A stretch of 64,000 nt of DNA, taken from contig NZ_JAQLFJ010000004.1 in assembly GCF_028206795.1 (NCBI RefSeq), positions 150,750 to 214,749 of the forward strand, written 5' to 3'. This document shows positions 44,538 to 54,012 of this stretch, piece after piece. The position numbers and the translations under genes were made by a program. Every line of letters begins with the position of its first letter. Position 1 is the stretch's first letter. The stretch is from Collinsella aerofaciens (GTDB lineage: Bacteria > Actinomycetota > Coriobacteriia > Coriobacteriales > Coriobacteriaceae). Below the pieces are notes generated by a model. It searched no databases and was not told the DNA's origin. It saw nothing but the letters and a program-made list of their open reading frames with translations.

Positions 44538-45626
44538 CTAGTCTAGGCGGACCGGATCGTGGGGGTAGGCGTTGAGAATCTCGACGCCGGTCTCGGTCAC
44601 CAGGGCCAAGTCCTCGATGCGGACGCCGGTGTGGCCGGGGAGGTAGATGCCCGGCTCGATTGAGAAGGTCATGCCCGGTTCGACAATCTGCTCGTTGACC
44701 AGCGAGACGTCGCCAGGCTCGTGATCCTGCAGGCCAATCGAATGTCCCAGGCGGTGCGTAAAGTACCGCCCGTAGCCTGCGTCTTCAATCACATCGCGCG
44801 CGGCACGATCCAGGTCGCACATGCGCACGCCCGGTGCGATGAGCGCTTCGGCGGCCTCGTTGGCGCGGCGCACGATATCGTAGATGCGCGCCGTCTCCTC
44901 GTCCGGCTCGCCCCAAAAGAACGTGCGCGTCATGTCCGAGCAGTAGTTGCAGCGGCGTCCGCCAATGTCGAACAGCACCACGTCGCCGCGCTTGAGCACG
45001 GTGTCGTCGGGCTCGTGGTGCGGGTCGCCGGCGTTGGCGCCAAAGCTCACGATGGGCGGAAAGCTAAAGCCCTCGCAGCCGTGCTTGCGATACAGACCGA
45101 GCATCTGGTCGGCAATTTCGCGCTCCGTCACGCCCTCGTGGACGAGCTTGATGGCATCGGCCATCACGGCGTCGTTAGCGGCCGAGGACGCGCGCATGAG
45201 TTCCTGCTCGGCGGCATCCTTGTAGGTGCGCGCGGCGGTGACGGCAAAGTCGCCCAGGAAGAACTCGCTCGCGGCGTGACAATCCATGAGCGGCATCAAA
45301 AAGCCGGAACGCATGACGGTGTCGATGCCGAGGGGCTTGGATGGATTGACCTCGCGAGCGATGGCGTCGGTCACGACGTCGGTATCGGTGTGGTAGGCGA
45401 CGCGGGCGTTGTCATACTCGGGTAGCTGATGCAGCGCGTTGACCAAGATTACGGACTCGCAATTGCGTGCGAGCAGCACGCCGCAAAAACGCTCGAACAT
45501 ATCGGCATAAAAGCCGGTCAGGTAATAAATCGACCACGGGTCGTTTACAAGCAGCTGCGCGCCGGGGTGCTGAGCCTCGAGCGCATCGAGCACGCGCGCC
45601 ACGCGCTGATCATCGACATGTGCCAT
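44538..45626 (-). CDS. M24-family aminopeptidase (Xaa-Pro dipeptidase type)
   Basis: 362 aa. Metal-dependent peptidase removing residues next to proline. The N-terminal creatinase-like domain is followed from about residue 130 by the pita-bread catalytic domain. Metal ligands are visible in order: Asp in VVLFDIGG, Asp in CSDMTRTFF, His in THRLGHSIG, Glu in SIEPGIY and Glu in RIEDLALV. ATG 45626 has AAAGGACG upstream; 13 further residues in frame precede it but lack a ribosome site. Confidence 0.93.
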   Translation of the reverse strand: MAHVDDQRVARVLDALEAQHPGAQLLVNDPWSIYYLTGFYADMFERFCGVLLARNCESVILVNALHQLPEYDNARVAYHTDTDVVTDAIAREVNPSKPLGIDTVMRSGFLMPLMDCHAASEFFLGDFAVTAARTYKDAAEQELMRASSAANDAVMADAIKLVHEGVTEREIADQMLGLYRKHGCEGFSFPPIVSFGANAGDPHHEPDDTVLKRGDVVLFDIGGRRCNYCSDMTRTFFWGEPDEETARIYDIVRRANEAAEALIAPGVRMCDLDRAARDVIEDAGYGRYFTHRLGHSIGLQDHEPGDVSLVNEQIVEPGMTFSIEPGIYLPGHTGVRIEDLALVTETGVEILNAYPHDPVRLD

Positions 45627-45743
45627 ACATCGTCCTTTCGCTAGGTTGCCACCATGGTATCCCATGCCCGGCAGCTAGGGACGTTCCTTTTATGCCGGCA
45701 CTTCGGGACGCTCCTTGGCATGGCTAACCTGGCAAGCAGTAAA

Positions 45744-45775
45744 AGTAGCTAAAAGAGGCCCGTCCCAAATGGGCT
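45744..45775 (+). repeat. partial family E arm
   Basis: AGTAGCTAAAAGAGGCCCGT then CCCAAATGGGCT is close to one arm of family E (AGCTAAAAAAGCCCCGTCCC), without its partner. Confidence 0.6.
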
Positions 45776-45777
45776 GG

Positions 45778-45937
45778 TTTCAAAAGTATGGCGGATTACG
45801 GGGCTGGACCTGCATTACTTGACCATGGGAAAAATCGCGAAATTAAAACCGCAGGTAGATGGCTTATCAAAAATCGAAAATTGCCGGTATGGATGGGGGT
45901 CTCCGAATCAGCCCCGTAATCCGGCATAGTTTTGAAA
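45778..45937 (+). repeat. long palindromic element, family B core with unrelated arms (copy 3)
   Basis: 160 bp. Arms 45778-45805 and 45910-45937 (GGATTACGGGGCT and its complement) pair over 28 bp with two mismatches and share nothing with the arms of copies 1 and 2. The centre keeps GCGAAATTAAAACCGCAGGT (45837-45856) and TAGATGGCTT. Confidence 0.9.
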
Positions 45938-45979
45938 TGGCACTAAAGTAGGCACAAGCTAAATACCAATTCCAAGGAT

Positions 45980-46046
45980 AGTTGCGGTGGAATGGTTCCT
46001 GGATGCCGGGGTTTTGGCGGAAATCAGAAACTATTTCACCGCAATT
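45980..46046 (+). repeat. palindromic repeat, family A variant (copy 6, decayed)
   Basis: Left arm AGTTGCGGTGGAATGGTTCC resembles copy 3. The right arm is the complement of ATTGCGGTGAAATAGTTTC, so several pairs are lost. Confidence 0.8.
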
Positions 46047-46068
46047 GAGGAGGGACGGGGTGGATGGC

Positions 46069-46104
46069 GGGGTAGCTAAAAGAGCCCCGTCCTAAATTAG
46101 CAGC
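46069..46104 (+). repeat. solo family E arm
   Basis: GGGGTAGCTAAAAGAGCCCC then GTCCTAAATTAGC is a single arm of family E ending right at the stop codon of the minus-strand DUF1667 gene. No partner arm is nearby. The whole 478-bp gap 45627-46104 is made of repeat pieces. Confidence 0.75.
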
Positions 46105-46503
46105 TTAGGCAGGGTCGATGTCCATGCTGGCGATGAGGTCGATGCCCGTGTTGAGGAGGTTGGGGAGGACGACGTCGCCCATGCGGATAGGGGCCTCGAC
46201 GACCACGCCGCGGATGAGGGCCATCGCCTGGGCGTGGAGCGCCAGCGGGATGGCTTCGGCCGTGCGTACGGGCAGCAGCGCCTCGTCGCCTCCGGATACG
46301 GCTACGGTAGTGGTGAGCACGCGCATGGGGCAGGTGAGTTCCTGGTGTGCGAACTTGTCGCCGCGCGGGCAACTGTTGCCGGCCACGGAGCGCACCGCTG
46401 CCACGGCACCGTTGGCATCGCGCTCCACCTCTACGGTCAGGAGGCATTCGGATGGGCAGGTGCTGCAGTTGAACTGTAGCGTTTCGATTGCGTTCATGCT
46501 CAC
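46105..46503 (-). CDS. DUF1667 protein
   Basis: 132 aa from GTG 46503, which has AGGAGG nine bases upstream; ATG 46497 is an alternative. Cys motifs CSTCPSEC near residue 12 and, later, NSCPRGDKFAHQELTCPMR. DUF1667 proteins are found as the third gene beside a GlpA-like dehydrogenase and a flavoprotein, exactly as here, and are thought to carry an iron-sulfur cluster. Transcribed last in the three-gene minus-strand operon, 4 nt after the flavoprotein stop. Confidence 0.88.
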   Translation of the reverse strand: MSMNAIETLQFNCSTCPSECLLTVEVERDANGAVAAVRSVAGNSCPRGDKFAHQELTCPMRVLTTTVAVSGGDEALLPVRTAEAIPLALHAQAMALIRGVVVEAPIRMGDVVLPNLLNTGIDLIASMDIDPA

Positions 46504-46507
46504 GGCC

Positions 46508-47884
46508 TTACGCCTCCTCAATGGGATCGACGGACAGGACAAGCTCGCTAACACCCAGGTCGAGTGCGTGCTGAATCACTTTTGCTGGCAGCGGGAAGCT
46601 TTCCATGACGCTCGGCTTAAACGCTCGCACCTTGCCTGCAAACAGCTCCTCGCGGCCAGCGAGAATGCGCACACGGGCGGCGTCGACTGGTCTGCGCACG
46701 CGGAAGTTGAGCTTGGTGAGCCCAACGGTTGTGATGCGTCCCGGCAGCGCGTAGCCTGCGATGCCGGCGGGGGAGACCGTGAGTTGGCAGCCCGGGCCCG
46801 TTTTGACATCCGCGCTGCCGCCCAACGCCCACGCCGCCGCAGCCGCACCGGCGCGCTCGGACTCGGTCGTCACGTTGTCGGCCAGGTCATGAACGTGCAG
46901 CACGTTGCCGCAGGCAAAGATGCCTGGCACGCCCGTCTGGAGACTCTGATCCACCACGGCGCCGCGCGTGCGCGGGTCAAGTTCCACGCCTGCGGCAACC
47001 GAAAGCTCGTTCTCGGGAATCAGGCCCACCGAAAGCAGCAGCGTGTCGCACGGAACGATGCGCTCCGTCCCGGCAATGGGTGCCAGGTGCTCGTCGACCT
47101 GGCTTACCTCGACGGCCTCCACGCGGTCGTGCCCGATTACGCGAGTGACCGTGGTGGACAGATGCAGCGGAATGCCAAAGTCGTCCAGGCAGTTCTTGAC
47201 GTTGCGGCGCAGACCGTTGGCGTACGGCATGAGCTCGTACACGCCCTCGACCGAAATCCCCTCGAGCGTGCAGCGGCGCGCCATGATGAGGCCGATGTCG
47301 CCCGAGCCCAAAATGACGGCACGCGAGCCGGGCTTGAGGTTTTCGATATTGATATATCGCTGCGCCAGGCCTGCCGTAAACACGCCGGCAGGACGGCTAC
47401 CGGGAATCTTGATCTCGCTGCGCGTGCGCTCGCGGCAACCCATGGCAAGAACGACCGCACGCCCGGTGAGCTGCAGCATGCCGGCGGGGCTCATGAGCGT
47501 GACGGTGTGGGCTTCGGCATCGCCGGCATCTGGGGTTTCCGAGTTCCCGTCAATCCCGATCACCATGCTGTCCAGGAACAGTGCAATGTTGGTCGCGCGC
47601 ACCTGGTCGATAAAGCGCTGCGCATACTCGGGGCCGGTGAGTTCCTGCTTAAAGTGCGACAGGCCAAAACCCGGGTGGATGCACTGGCGGAGGATTCCGC
47701 CCAGGTGCCGCTCGCGCTCCACGATGGCCACGTGCGCGCCGGCCTTATGTGCGGCAAGCGCGGCCGCCATGCCGGCAGGTCCGCCGCCGATGACGACCAC
47801 GTCGAAGGCCTGCGTCGGTACGGCGCCGACCGCAGCTGCATTCGCAGCGTCTCGCCCAGCGCCCATCTCGATATCCGTCGCCAT
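46508..47884 (-). CDS. NAD(P)/FAD-dependent oxidoreductase
   Basis: 458 aa. FAD fold begins FDVVVIGGGPAGMAAALAAH at residue 27, after a variable leader. A redox-active Cys may be in GGILRQCIHPGFGL. A second dinucleotide motif, AVILGSGDIGLIMARR, lies near residue 207. In this gene trio it should pass electrons between the GlpA-like dehydrogenase and a carrier. Its gene starts one base after the GlpA-like stop, indicating coupling. The leader of about 25 residues rich in Ala suggests that the true start may be further in. Confidence 0.88.
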   Translation of the reverse strand: MATDIEMGAGRDAANAAAVGAVPTQAFDVVVIGGGPAGMAAALAAHKAGAHVAIVERERHLGGILRQCIHPGFGLSHFKQELTGPEYAQRFIDQVRATNIALFLDSMVIGIDGNSETPDAGDAEAHTVTLMSPAGMLQLTGRAVVLAMGCRERTRSEIKIPGSRPAGVFTAGLAQRYINIENLKPGSRAVILGSGDIGLIMARRCTLEGISVEGVYELMPYANGLRRNVKNCLDDFGIPLHLSTTVTRVIGHDRVEAVEVSQVDEHLAPIAGTERIVPCDTLLLSVGLIPENELSVAAGVELDPRTRGAVVDQSLQTGVPGIFACGNVLHVHDLADNVTTESERAGAAAAAWALGGSADVKTGPGCQLTVSPAGIAGYALPGRITTVGLTKLNFRVRRPVDAARVRILAGREELFAGKVRAFKPSVMESFPLPAKVIQHALDLGVSELVLSVDPIEEA

Positions 47885-47885
47885 C

Positions 47886-49343
47886 CTAGCGCACCCCCTT
47901 TAAAGGTCCCTCAACGAGCCAGGAGCCAGTATCCTCCAGCAATACCTCGCTGGGATTGCAGCCCAGCTCGCGCGCGAGGATTGCCACCACTCGACTCTGG
48001 CAAAAGCCGCTCTGGCAGCGGCCCATGCCTGCACGGCAGCGACGCTTGACGCCCTCGACCGAAATCGCGCCCGGTCGGCGTCGAATTGCGGCCACGATCT
48101 CTGCCTCGGGCACCGTCTCGCAGCGGCAGACGATCTGTCCCCACGCGGGCTCGGACTCAATGAGCTCCTCTTTGCGCGCGAGCGGCGCACGGTCAAAGTC
48201 GTCCGGTGCGCGGCGAATCGGATTCCAGTCAGCCCGTTCGTTCAGCTCAACGCCGGCATCGCACAGCACCTGCTCCATGCGCTCGGCAATGGCCGGGGCG
48301 CTCGCCACGCCCGGCGACTGAATACCTGCCGCCTGGAACAGCCCCGGCACCACGGCTGACTGCCCAATAAAAAAGTCGTTCGTACCCTGAATGACCGGAC
48401 GACCGCCGGCAAATGCGCGCACCACGCGGCGCGTATCCAGATCGGGCACCAGCTTGCGCGCACCCGCTAGCAGCGCGTTCACATCGCTGGCGTAGGTCTG
48501 CGTGTCGCCTGGCTCGCGCACAGCGGCGGTCGCTGTGATCACGGTGTTGCCATGCACGGTGCCCGTCACGATAACGCCCTTGGAAACCGGCGTGGGAACG
48601 GGGTAGAGCGGCATGAGCGCACGCGGTTCCTTGTCCAGCACCACGATGTTGCCCTGGCGCCAGACCATCTGAAACTCCTCAGCGCCTGCCATATGCGAGA
48701 TGTTCGCGGCTCCGTTGCCTGCGGCGTTGATCAGATAGCGACAGTGCACGTCGCCGGCGGGCGTTGCCAGCGTAAAGCGCGCGGCTTTGTCATCCGAGCC
48801 GGCAACATCAATGGCCTCCACTGGCGCAGACCGCATAAATGTCACGCCGTTGGCAACCGCGTTTTCCAGCGCGGCAATGGCCACTTCAAACGGGTCAACG
48901 TAACCAGTCGAAGGGCACCATAGTGCGCACGTGGCCTGGGCACTCGCGCGCGGCTCCAGCTCGTGGATGCGCTCGGGGCCGATCATCGACAGCTCGGGCA
49001 CGCCGTTGGCAAGGCCATTCTGGCGCAGCTTCTCCAGGTGCGCGCGGTCTTCGTCATTAAACCCCAGCACCATCGACCCGGTGCGGCGGAATAAAAAGCC
49101 GAGCTCCTGGGCCCACGTGCCATACAGCTCGCAACCACGTGCGTTGACCTGCGCCTTTACGGTGCCTGGCGCCGGATCGTAGCCTGCGTGCACCAGGCCG
49201 CCGTTGGCCTTTGAAGCCCCCAGCGCGATATCGTTTGCTGCCTCGACCACGCAAATGGACAGGTCAAACCGCGCGAGCTGCCGCGCGATGGCGCATCCGG
49301 TAATGCCCGCGCCCACAATTGCGATATCAAACGTTTCTGCCAC
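47886..49343 (-). CDS. GlpA-like FAD-dependent dehydrogenase with BFD-type 2Fe-2S domain
   Basis: 485 aa. Residues 1-370 are a DAO-type flavoprotein (FDIAIVGAGITGCAIARQLA; then GASKANGGLVHAGYDP). Residues about 400-465 are a BFD-like 2Fe-2S domain: CRCETVPEAEI and CRAGMGRCQSGFC. This is the architecture of anaerobic glycerol-3-phosphate dehydrogenase GlpA-like proteins, with GlpB- and DUF1667-type partners downstream. Substrate is uncertain because no glycerol kinase or transporter is adjacent. First gene of the minus-strand operon. Confidence 0.88.
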   Translation of the reverse strand: MAETFDIAIVGAGITGCAIARQLARFDLSICVVEAANDIALGASKANGGLVHAGYDPAPGTVKAQVNARGCELYGTWAQELGFLFRRTGSMVLGFNDEDRAHLEKLRQNGLANGVPELSMIGPERIHELEPRASAQATCALWCPSTGYVDPFEVAIAALENAVANGVTFMRSAPVEAIDVAGSDDKAARFTLATPAGDVHCRYLINAAGNGAANISHMAGAEEFQMVWRQGNIVVLDKEPRALMPLYPVPTPVSKGVIVTGTVHGNTVITATAAVREPGDTQTYASDVNALLAGARKLVPDLDTRRVVRAFAGGRPVIQGTNDFFIGQSAVVPGLFQAAGIQSPGVASAPAIAERMEQVLCDAGVELNERADWNPIRRAPDDFDRAPLARKEELIESEPAWGQIVCRCETVPEAEIVAAIRRRPGAISVEGVKRRCRAGMGRCQSGFCQSRVVAILARELGCNPSEVLLEDTGSWLVEGPLKGVR

Positions 49344-49513
49344 GGTGCCTCCCAGACAAGTTGACAGGATGTCAATAAGACTATCCTACGGTCTGCTCGC
49401 CCCCAGCGCGGCGGCAATGCGGCGAACAGCCCTGCAACACCCGCCAACGGCAGGCGAGGGGAGGCTCAGTAACGTCGACGTCTTTGTCTGCTGATCCCGG
49501 TGCCGGAGGTTTG

Positions 49514-49728
49514 TCTCGATCTGTAACAGTAAGAGGGGTTTTGGAGCCCAAGATGTTACAGATCGAGATTGAAGCCGGGGAGAGATTCTTCTGTCTCGAT
49601 CTGTAACATCTAGGGACCGTTTTGGGGTCTAGATGTTACAGATTTAGATGAATCTATCAGTCGGTTTGGAATGTCTGAATCTGTAACAGGTGGACTTGTT
49701 TTTGCCGAGTATCTGTTACAGATTGAGA
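49514..49728. repeat. six alternating 15-nt repeats with exact 40-bp spacing (family D)
   Basis: Forward copies (TCTCGATCTGTAACA or close) start at 49514, 49594 and 49674; reverse copies (TGTTACAGATCGAGA or close) start at 49554, 49634 and 49714. Every gap between copies is 25 nt, and the gap sequences are unrelated, apart from a central TTTT in the three inside hairpins. The rest of the 486-bp gap (49344-49829) shows no further feature except a TAAAAT at 49788-49793. Confidence 0.97.
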
Positions 49729-49829
49729 TGTTTGTGTCCGCAGCTGTCCTGCGCCCAACCGTAGTCCCATATAAACAAACCCCGTGGTAAAATTAACCGG
49801 ACTGTAAATAATCCGAAAGGTACACCTCA

Positions 49830-50261
49830 ATGTCCAAGTACATCTCCGAGCTCATGTCGCCGCAGCTTATGGGCGTCGTCTATGCCTTTGTTGGCTTTAT
49901 CATCGCCCTGTATGTGCTGTCGGTCGTCTATGTGTTCATCGACGCTCGCCGTCGCGGCGCCAGCGCCTACGTGGCATGGGGCATCATCGCGCTCATCCCG
50001 TTTGTGGGCCTCATCGCCTATCTGGTCCTGCGTCCGCATTCCTACGCGGCCGACCGCGAGGAGCAGGAGCTGGACATGGCCCTGCGCGAACGCCAGCTTG
50101 CCCAGTACGGTACCTGCCCGCAGTGCGGCGCGCCCATCGAGAAGGACTTTGTGGTCTGCCCCGTGTGCGATACCCAGGTTCGCAACGTGTGCCCCAGCTG
50201 CCATCGCCCGCTCGATGCGCACTGGAAGGTCTGCCCTTACTGCCGAACTCGCATCCAGTAA
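49830..50261 (+). CDS. membrane protein with C-terminal double zinc ribbon
   Basis: 143 aa. Two membrane segments near residues 12-38 and 47-66, the second in a PLDc_N-like arrangement (AWGIIALIPFVGLIAYLVLR). A basic and then acidic linker leads to two zinc ribbons: CPQCGAPIEKDFVVCPVC and CPSCHRPLDAHWKVCPYC. The function is unknown; proteins of this kind are widespread in high-GC Gram-positives. ATG 49830 follows GAAAGG. It stands alone, with a terminator at 50370. Confidence 0.88.
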   Translation: MSKYISELMSPQLMGVVYAFVGFIIALYVLSVVYVFIDARRRGASAYVAWGIIALIPFVGLIAYLVLRPHSYAADREEQELDMALRERQLAQYGTCPQCGAPIEKDFVVCPVCDTQVRNVCPSCHRPLDAHWKVCPYCRTRIQ

Positions 50262-50369
50262 CGCATCCATCGCCGGGCCGGCCGCAGGCCACGTGCACCG
50301 CGCGTCCCGCGCAAGCCGCACGCGCGCCCCGCAGCCCCGCCCTCACACGATGAAGCATGCGTAGAAAAT

Positions 50370-50400
50370 CGCCCGCCGTGCCATTAAGGTGCGGCGGGCG
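50370..50400 (+). terminator. hairpin after the zinc-ribbon gene
   Basis: 13-bp stem CGCCCGCCGTGCC (50370-50382) with GGTGCGGCGGGCG (50388-50400), two wobbles, loop ATTAA. The T-run is weak (CTTGT) and overlaps the thrS promoter. Confidence 0.6.
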
Positions 50401-50401
50401 C

Positions 50402-50429
50402 TTGTATACCAAGGCAACCTGCCTATAAT
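50402..50429 (+). promoter_or_regulatory. promoter of thrS
   Basis: TTGTAT (50402-50407), 16-nt spacer, TATAAT (50424-50429). About 70 nt before the thrS start. Confidence 0.65.
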
Positions 50430-50473
50430 GATGCAAGTCAAAAACGCCGAGCGCATCGCACGCACTTGCATCA
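50429..50473 (+). promoter_or_regulatory. 10-bp inverted repeat in the thrS leader
   Basis: TGATGCAAGT (50429-50438) and ACTTGCATCA (50464-50473). It overlaps the probable transcription start, so it may be an operator rather than an RNA hairpin. Confidence 0.5.
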
Positions 50474-50499
50474 GGCATCCGAGAGGAGAAAACATACCC

Positions 50500-52263
<1,764 letters not shown>

Positions 52264-52286
52264 GGCAAACTTCATAACAATTAACA

Positions 52287-52320
52287 AAGGCGACCGTCCA
52301 CAAAGGGCGGTCGCCTTTTT
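52287..52320 (+). terminator. terminator after thrS
   Basis: Stem AAGGCGACCG (52287-52296) with CGGTCGCCTT (52308-52317), then TTT. Confidence 0.9.
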
Positions 52321-52334
52321 CATCCCGAAATAAG

Positions 52335-52362
52335 AAAAGCCGCAGGTTGAGCGGCTTTTTTT
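52335..52362 (+). terminator. second hairpin before the polysaccharide locus
   Basis: AAAAGCCGC (52335-52343) with GCGGCTTTT (52351-52359), then TTT; perfect 9-bp stem. The following stretch to 52587 is the leader of the NusG-like gene, with TATAAT at 52461-52466 and no clear -35. Confidence 0.8.
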
Positions 52363-52587
52363 GTTGCACAAAAAGGTACAGGTTTTTGTAGAGGGGTATG
52401 GAGATGCACCTACCAACAGTACATTTTGCGTAATCTGGGCAAACGCTGATTAATTGCTCGTATAATGACGTCTGTCGAAAGATACAAAAACCTGCACTTT
52501 TGCGACTGCGCCTAACTGCGAGCGAGAAGCCTGTTCTAAACGCCCTGCATTTGCGTGAATCGCAAAGCCAAAAGAGGGGGCGAGAAC

Positions 52588-53178
52588 ATGGAACAGACGG
52601 CACGGCGCCAAGGGCAGCTGCCGGGCGCATTTAACGGCGCCATTACCAACAGCCAGCACGGCCGCGTCCGCTGGTATCTGGTCCACACCCCCAATGGAAA
52701 AGAGCGCGAGACCTGCGAAAAGGTCCGCCGCATTATCCCGCACGAGCTGATGCAGGACGCTTTTGTGATGCAAAAGGAGTTCTGGTTTAAGCGGGACGGC
52801 GCCTGGTCGCTCCAAACCAAACCCATGTACAAGGAATATTTCTTCGTCGCCACGCACGATGCTGCCGCGCTCGATAGGGCTTTGGCTCAGTTGAGCTTTG
52901 GCTGTCGCATTGCCGGCAGTAGGGAGCGGGCGTACATGCCCATGCCGGACGATGCGCAGGATTGGTACCGCAGCGTTCTGGATGACGACGGCGTGGTACG
53001 CAACAGCGTCGCGCGCATAGAGGACGGCGTGTTGCACATAGAGCAGGGTCCCTTGGTGGGGCAAGAGGCCCGCGTGCACAAGATTGACCGTCATAAGCGC
53101 TGGTGCCTGGTAGACGTGGGCGAAGGCGATTCCGCTTTTAGGGAGCTGCTACCGCTCGACGTTCCCAGCAAAACGTAA
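52588..53178 (+). CDS. NusG-like transcription antiterminator of the polysaccharide operon (LoaP/UpxY type)
   Basis: 196 aa from ATG 52588 (AGAGGGGG upstream). NGN domain at about residues 28-125: RWYLVHTPNGKERETCEKVR, later KPMYKEYFFV. KOW domain at about 150-196: GPLVGQEARVHKIDRHKRW. Specialised NusG paralogues of this kind sit at the head of long capsule or exopolysaccharide operons and let RNA polymerase read through. It is the first gene before the sugar transferase, which fits. The target sequence in its leader was not identified. Confidence 0.88.
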   Translation: MEQTARRQGQLPGAFNGAITNSQHGRVRWYLVHTPNGKERETCEKVRRIIPHELMQDAFVMQKEFWFKRDGAWSLQTKPMYKEYFFVATHDAAALDRALAQLSFGCRIAGSRERAYMPMPDDAQDWYRSVLDDDGVVRNSVARIEDGVLHIEQGPLVGQEARVHKIDRHKRWCLVDVGEGDSAFRELLPLDVPSKT

Positions 53179-53256
53179 GGGAGACGTTGCATCAGCTATT
53201 CGTTCGCATTTTTGAATTTATCGATTGGGGGATCCCTGGGGAACGGGGACGTAAGT

Positions 53257-54012
53257 TTGACTGTGGCTGCTAAAGAAGTAACAAAGACAAATACGCCCGC
53301 GGGGGCGGCGCTGATTGCTCAGGCCATGGACCGGCGTGAGGGCGCCGGTCGCTACAAGGCCATGCAATCCGTCATGGACTGGGATAACTCGCGTCTGGCC
53401 TACAGGGCGGTGAAGCGCGCGTTTGACATCGTTTTCAGCGGTGTCGTGCTTGCGATCATCGCAATTCCCAGTCTGGTGCTCGCAGCCGCAATTCGCCTAG
53501 AAAGCGAAGGTAACCCGTTCTACAGCCAGATCCGAGTCGGTCAGACTCACCCTGACGGCAGCCTGTCTACCTTCCGCATGTGGAAGTTCCGCTCCATGTG
53601 CAAAGACGCCGATGAGCGTCTCGCCGAGTTCAAGGAGCAAAACGAGATCGCTGGCGCCATGTTCAAGATGAGGGATGACCCCCGCGTCACCAAGATCGGC
53701 AAGTTCATTCGCAAGCACTCCATCGACGAGTTCCCGCAGTTCCTGAACGTGTTCTTGGGCCAGATGTCCGTCGTGGGCCCGCGCCCGCCGCTGCCCAACG
53801 AAGTGGCGGAATACACCGAGTACGACCTGCAGCGACTGTCCGTTAAGCCCGGCATCACCGGCTGGTGGCAGGTGACCGATCGCAACGACACCGACTTCGA
53901 CGGGATGGTCCGCCGTGATTTGGAGTACATCGCCAAGCGCGGCCCCATCACGGACTTGAAGATTGTTCTCCTCACGGTCGTTGAGGTCTTTACCGGTGGA
54001 GGTGCTTGCTAA
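53257..54012 (+). CDS. undecaprenyl-phosphate sugar phosphotransferase (initiating enzyme)
   Basis: About 251 aa from TTG 53257, which has CGGGGA seven bases upstream; TTG 53212 and GTG 53263 are alternatives. Single hydrophobic hairpin near residues 43-63 (IVFSGVVLAIIAIPSLVLAA) and a full bacterial sugar transferase domain: FRMWKFRSMC, KIGKFIRKHSIDEFPQF, MSVVGPRPPLPNE and KPGITGWWQV. It moves a sugar-1-phosphate onto undecaprenyl phosphate to begin each repeat unit. The sugar is not predictable. The next gene begins right at the stop. Confidence 0.93.
   Translation: MTVAAKEVTKTNTPAGAALIAQAMDRREGAGRYKAMQSVMDWDNSRLAYRAVKRAFDIVFSGVVLAIIAIPSLVLAAAIRLESEGNPFYSQIRVGQTHPDGSLSTFRMWKFRSMCKDADERLAEFKEQNEIAGAMFKMRDDPRVTKIGKFIRKHSIDEFPQFLNVFLGQMSVVGPRPPLPNEVAEYTEYDLQRLSVKPGITGWWQVTDRNDTDFDGMVRRDLEYIAKRGPITDLKIVLLTVVEVFTGGGAC

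Noticed and set aside
49514..49728. Short CRISPR array
   Set aside because: Repeats alternate in orientation and are only 15 nt; CRISPR repeats are direct and longer, and no cas genes are in the window.
50430..50499. T-box riboswitch before thrS
   Set aside because: The leader is only about 65 nt after the probable start and lacks T-box motifs.
52335..52362. Retron or ncRNA gene between thrS and the polysaccharide locus
   Set aside because: Only two ordinary terminator hairpins and a promoter-like -10 are visible; no reverse transcriptase gene.
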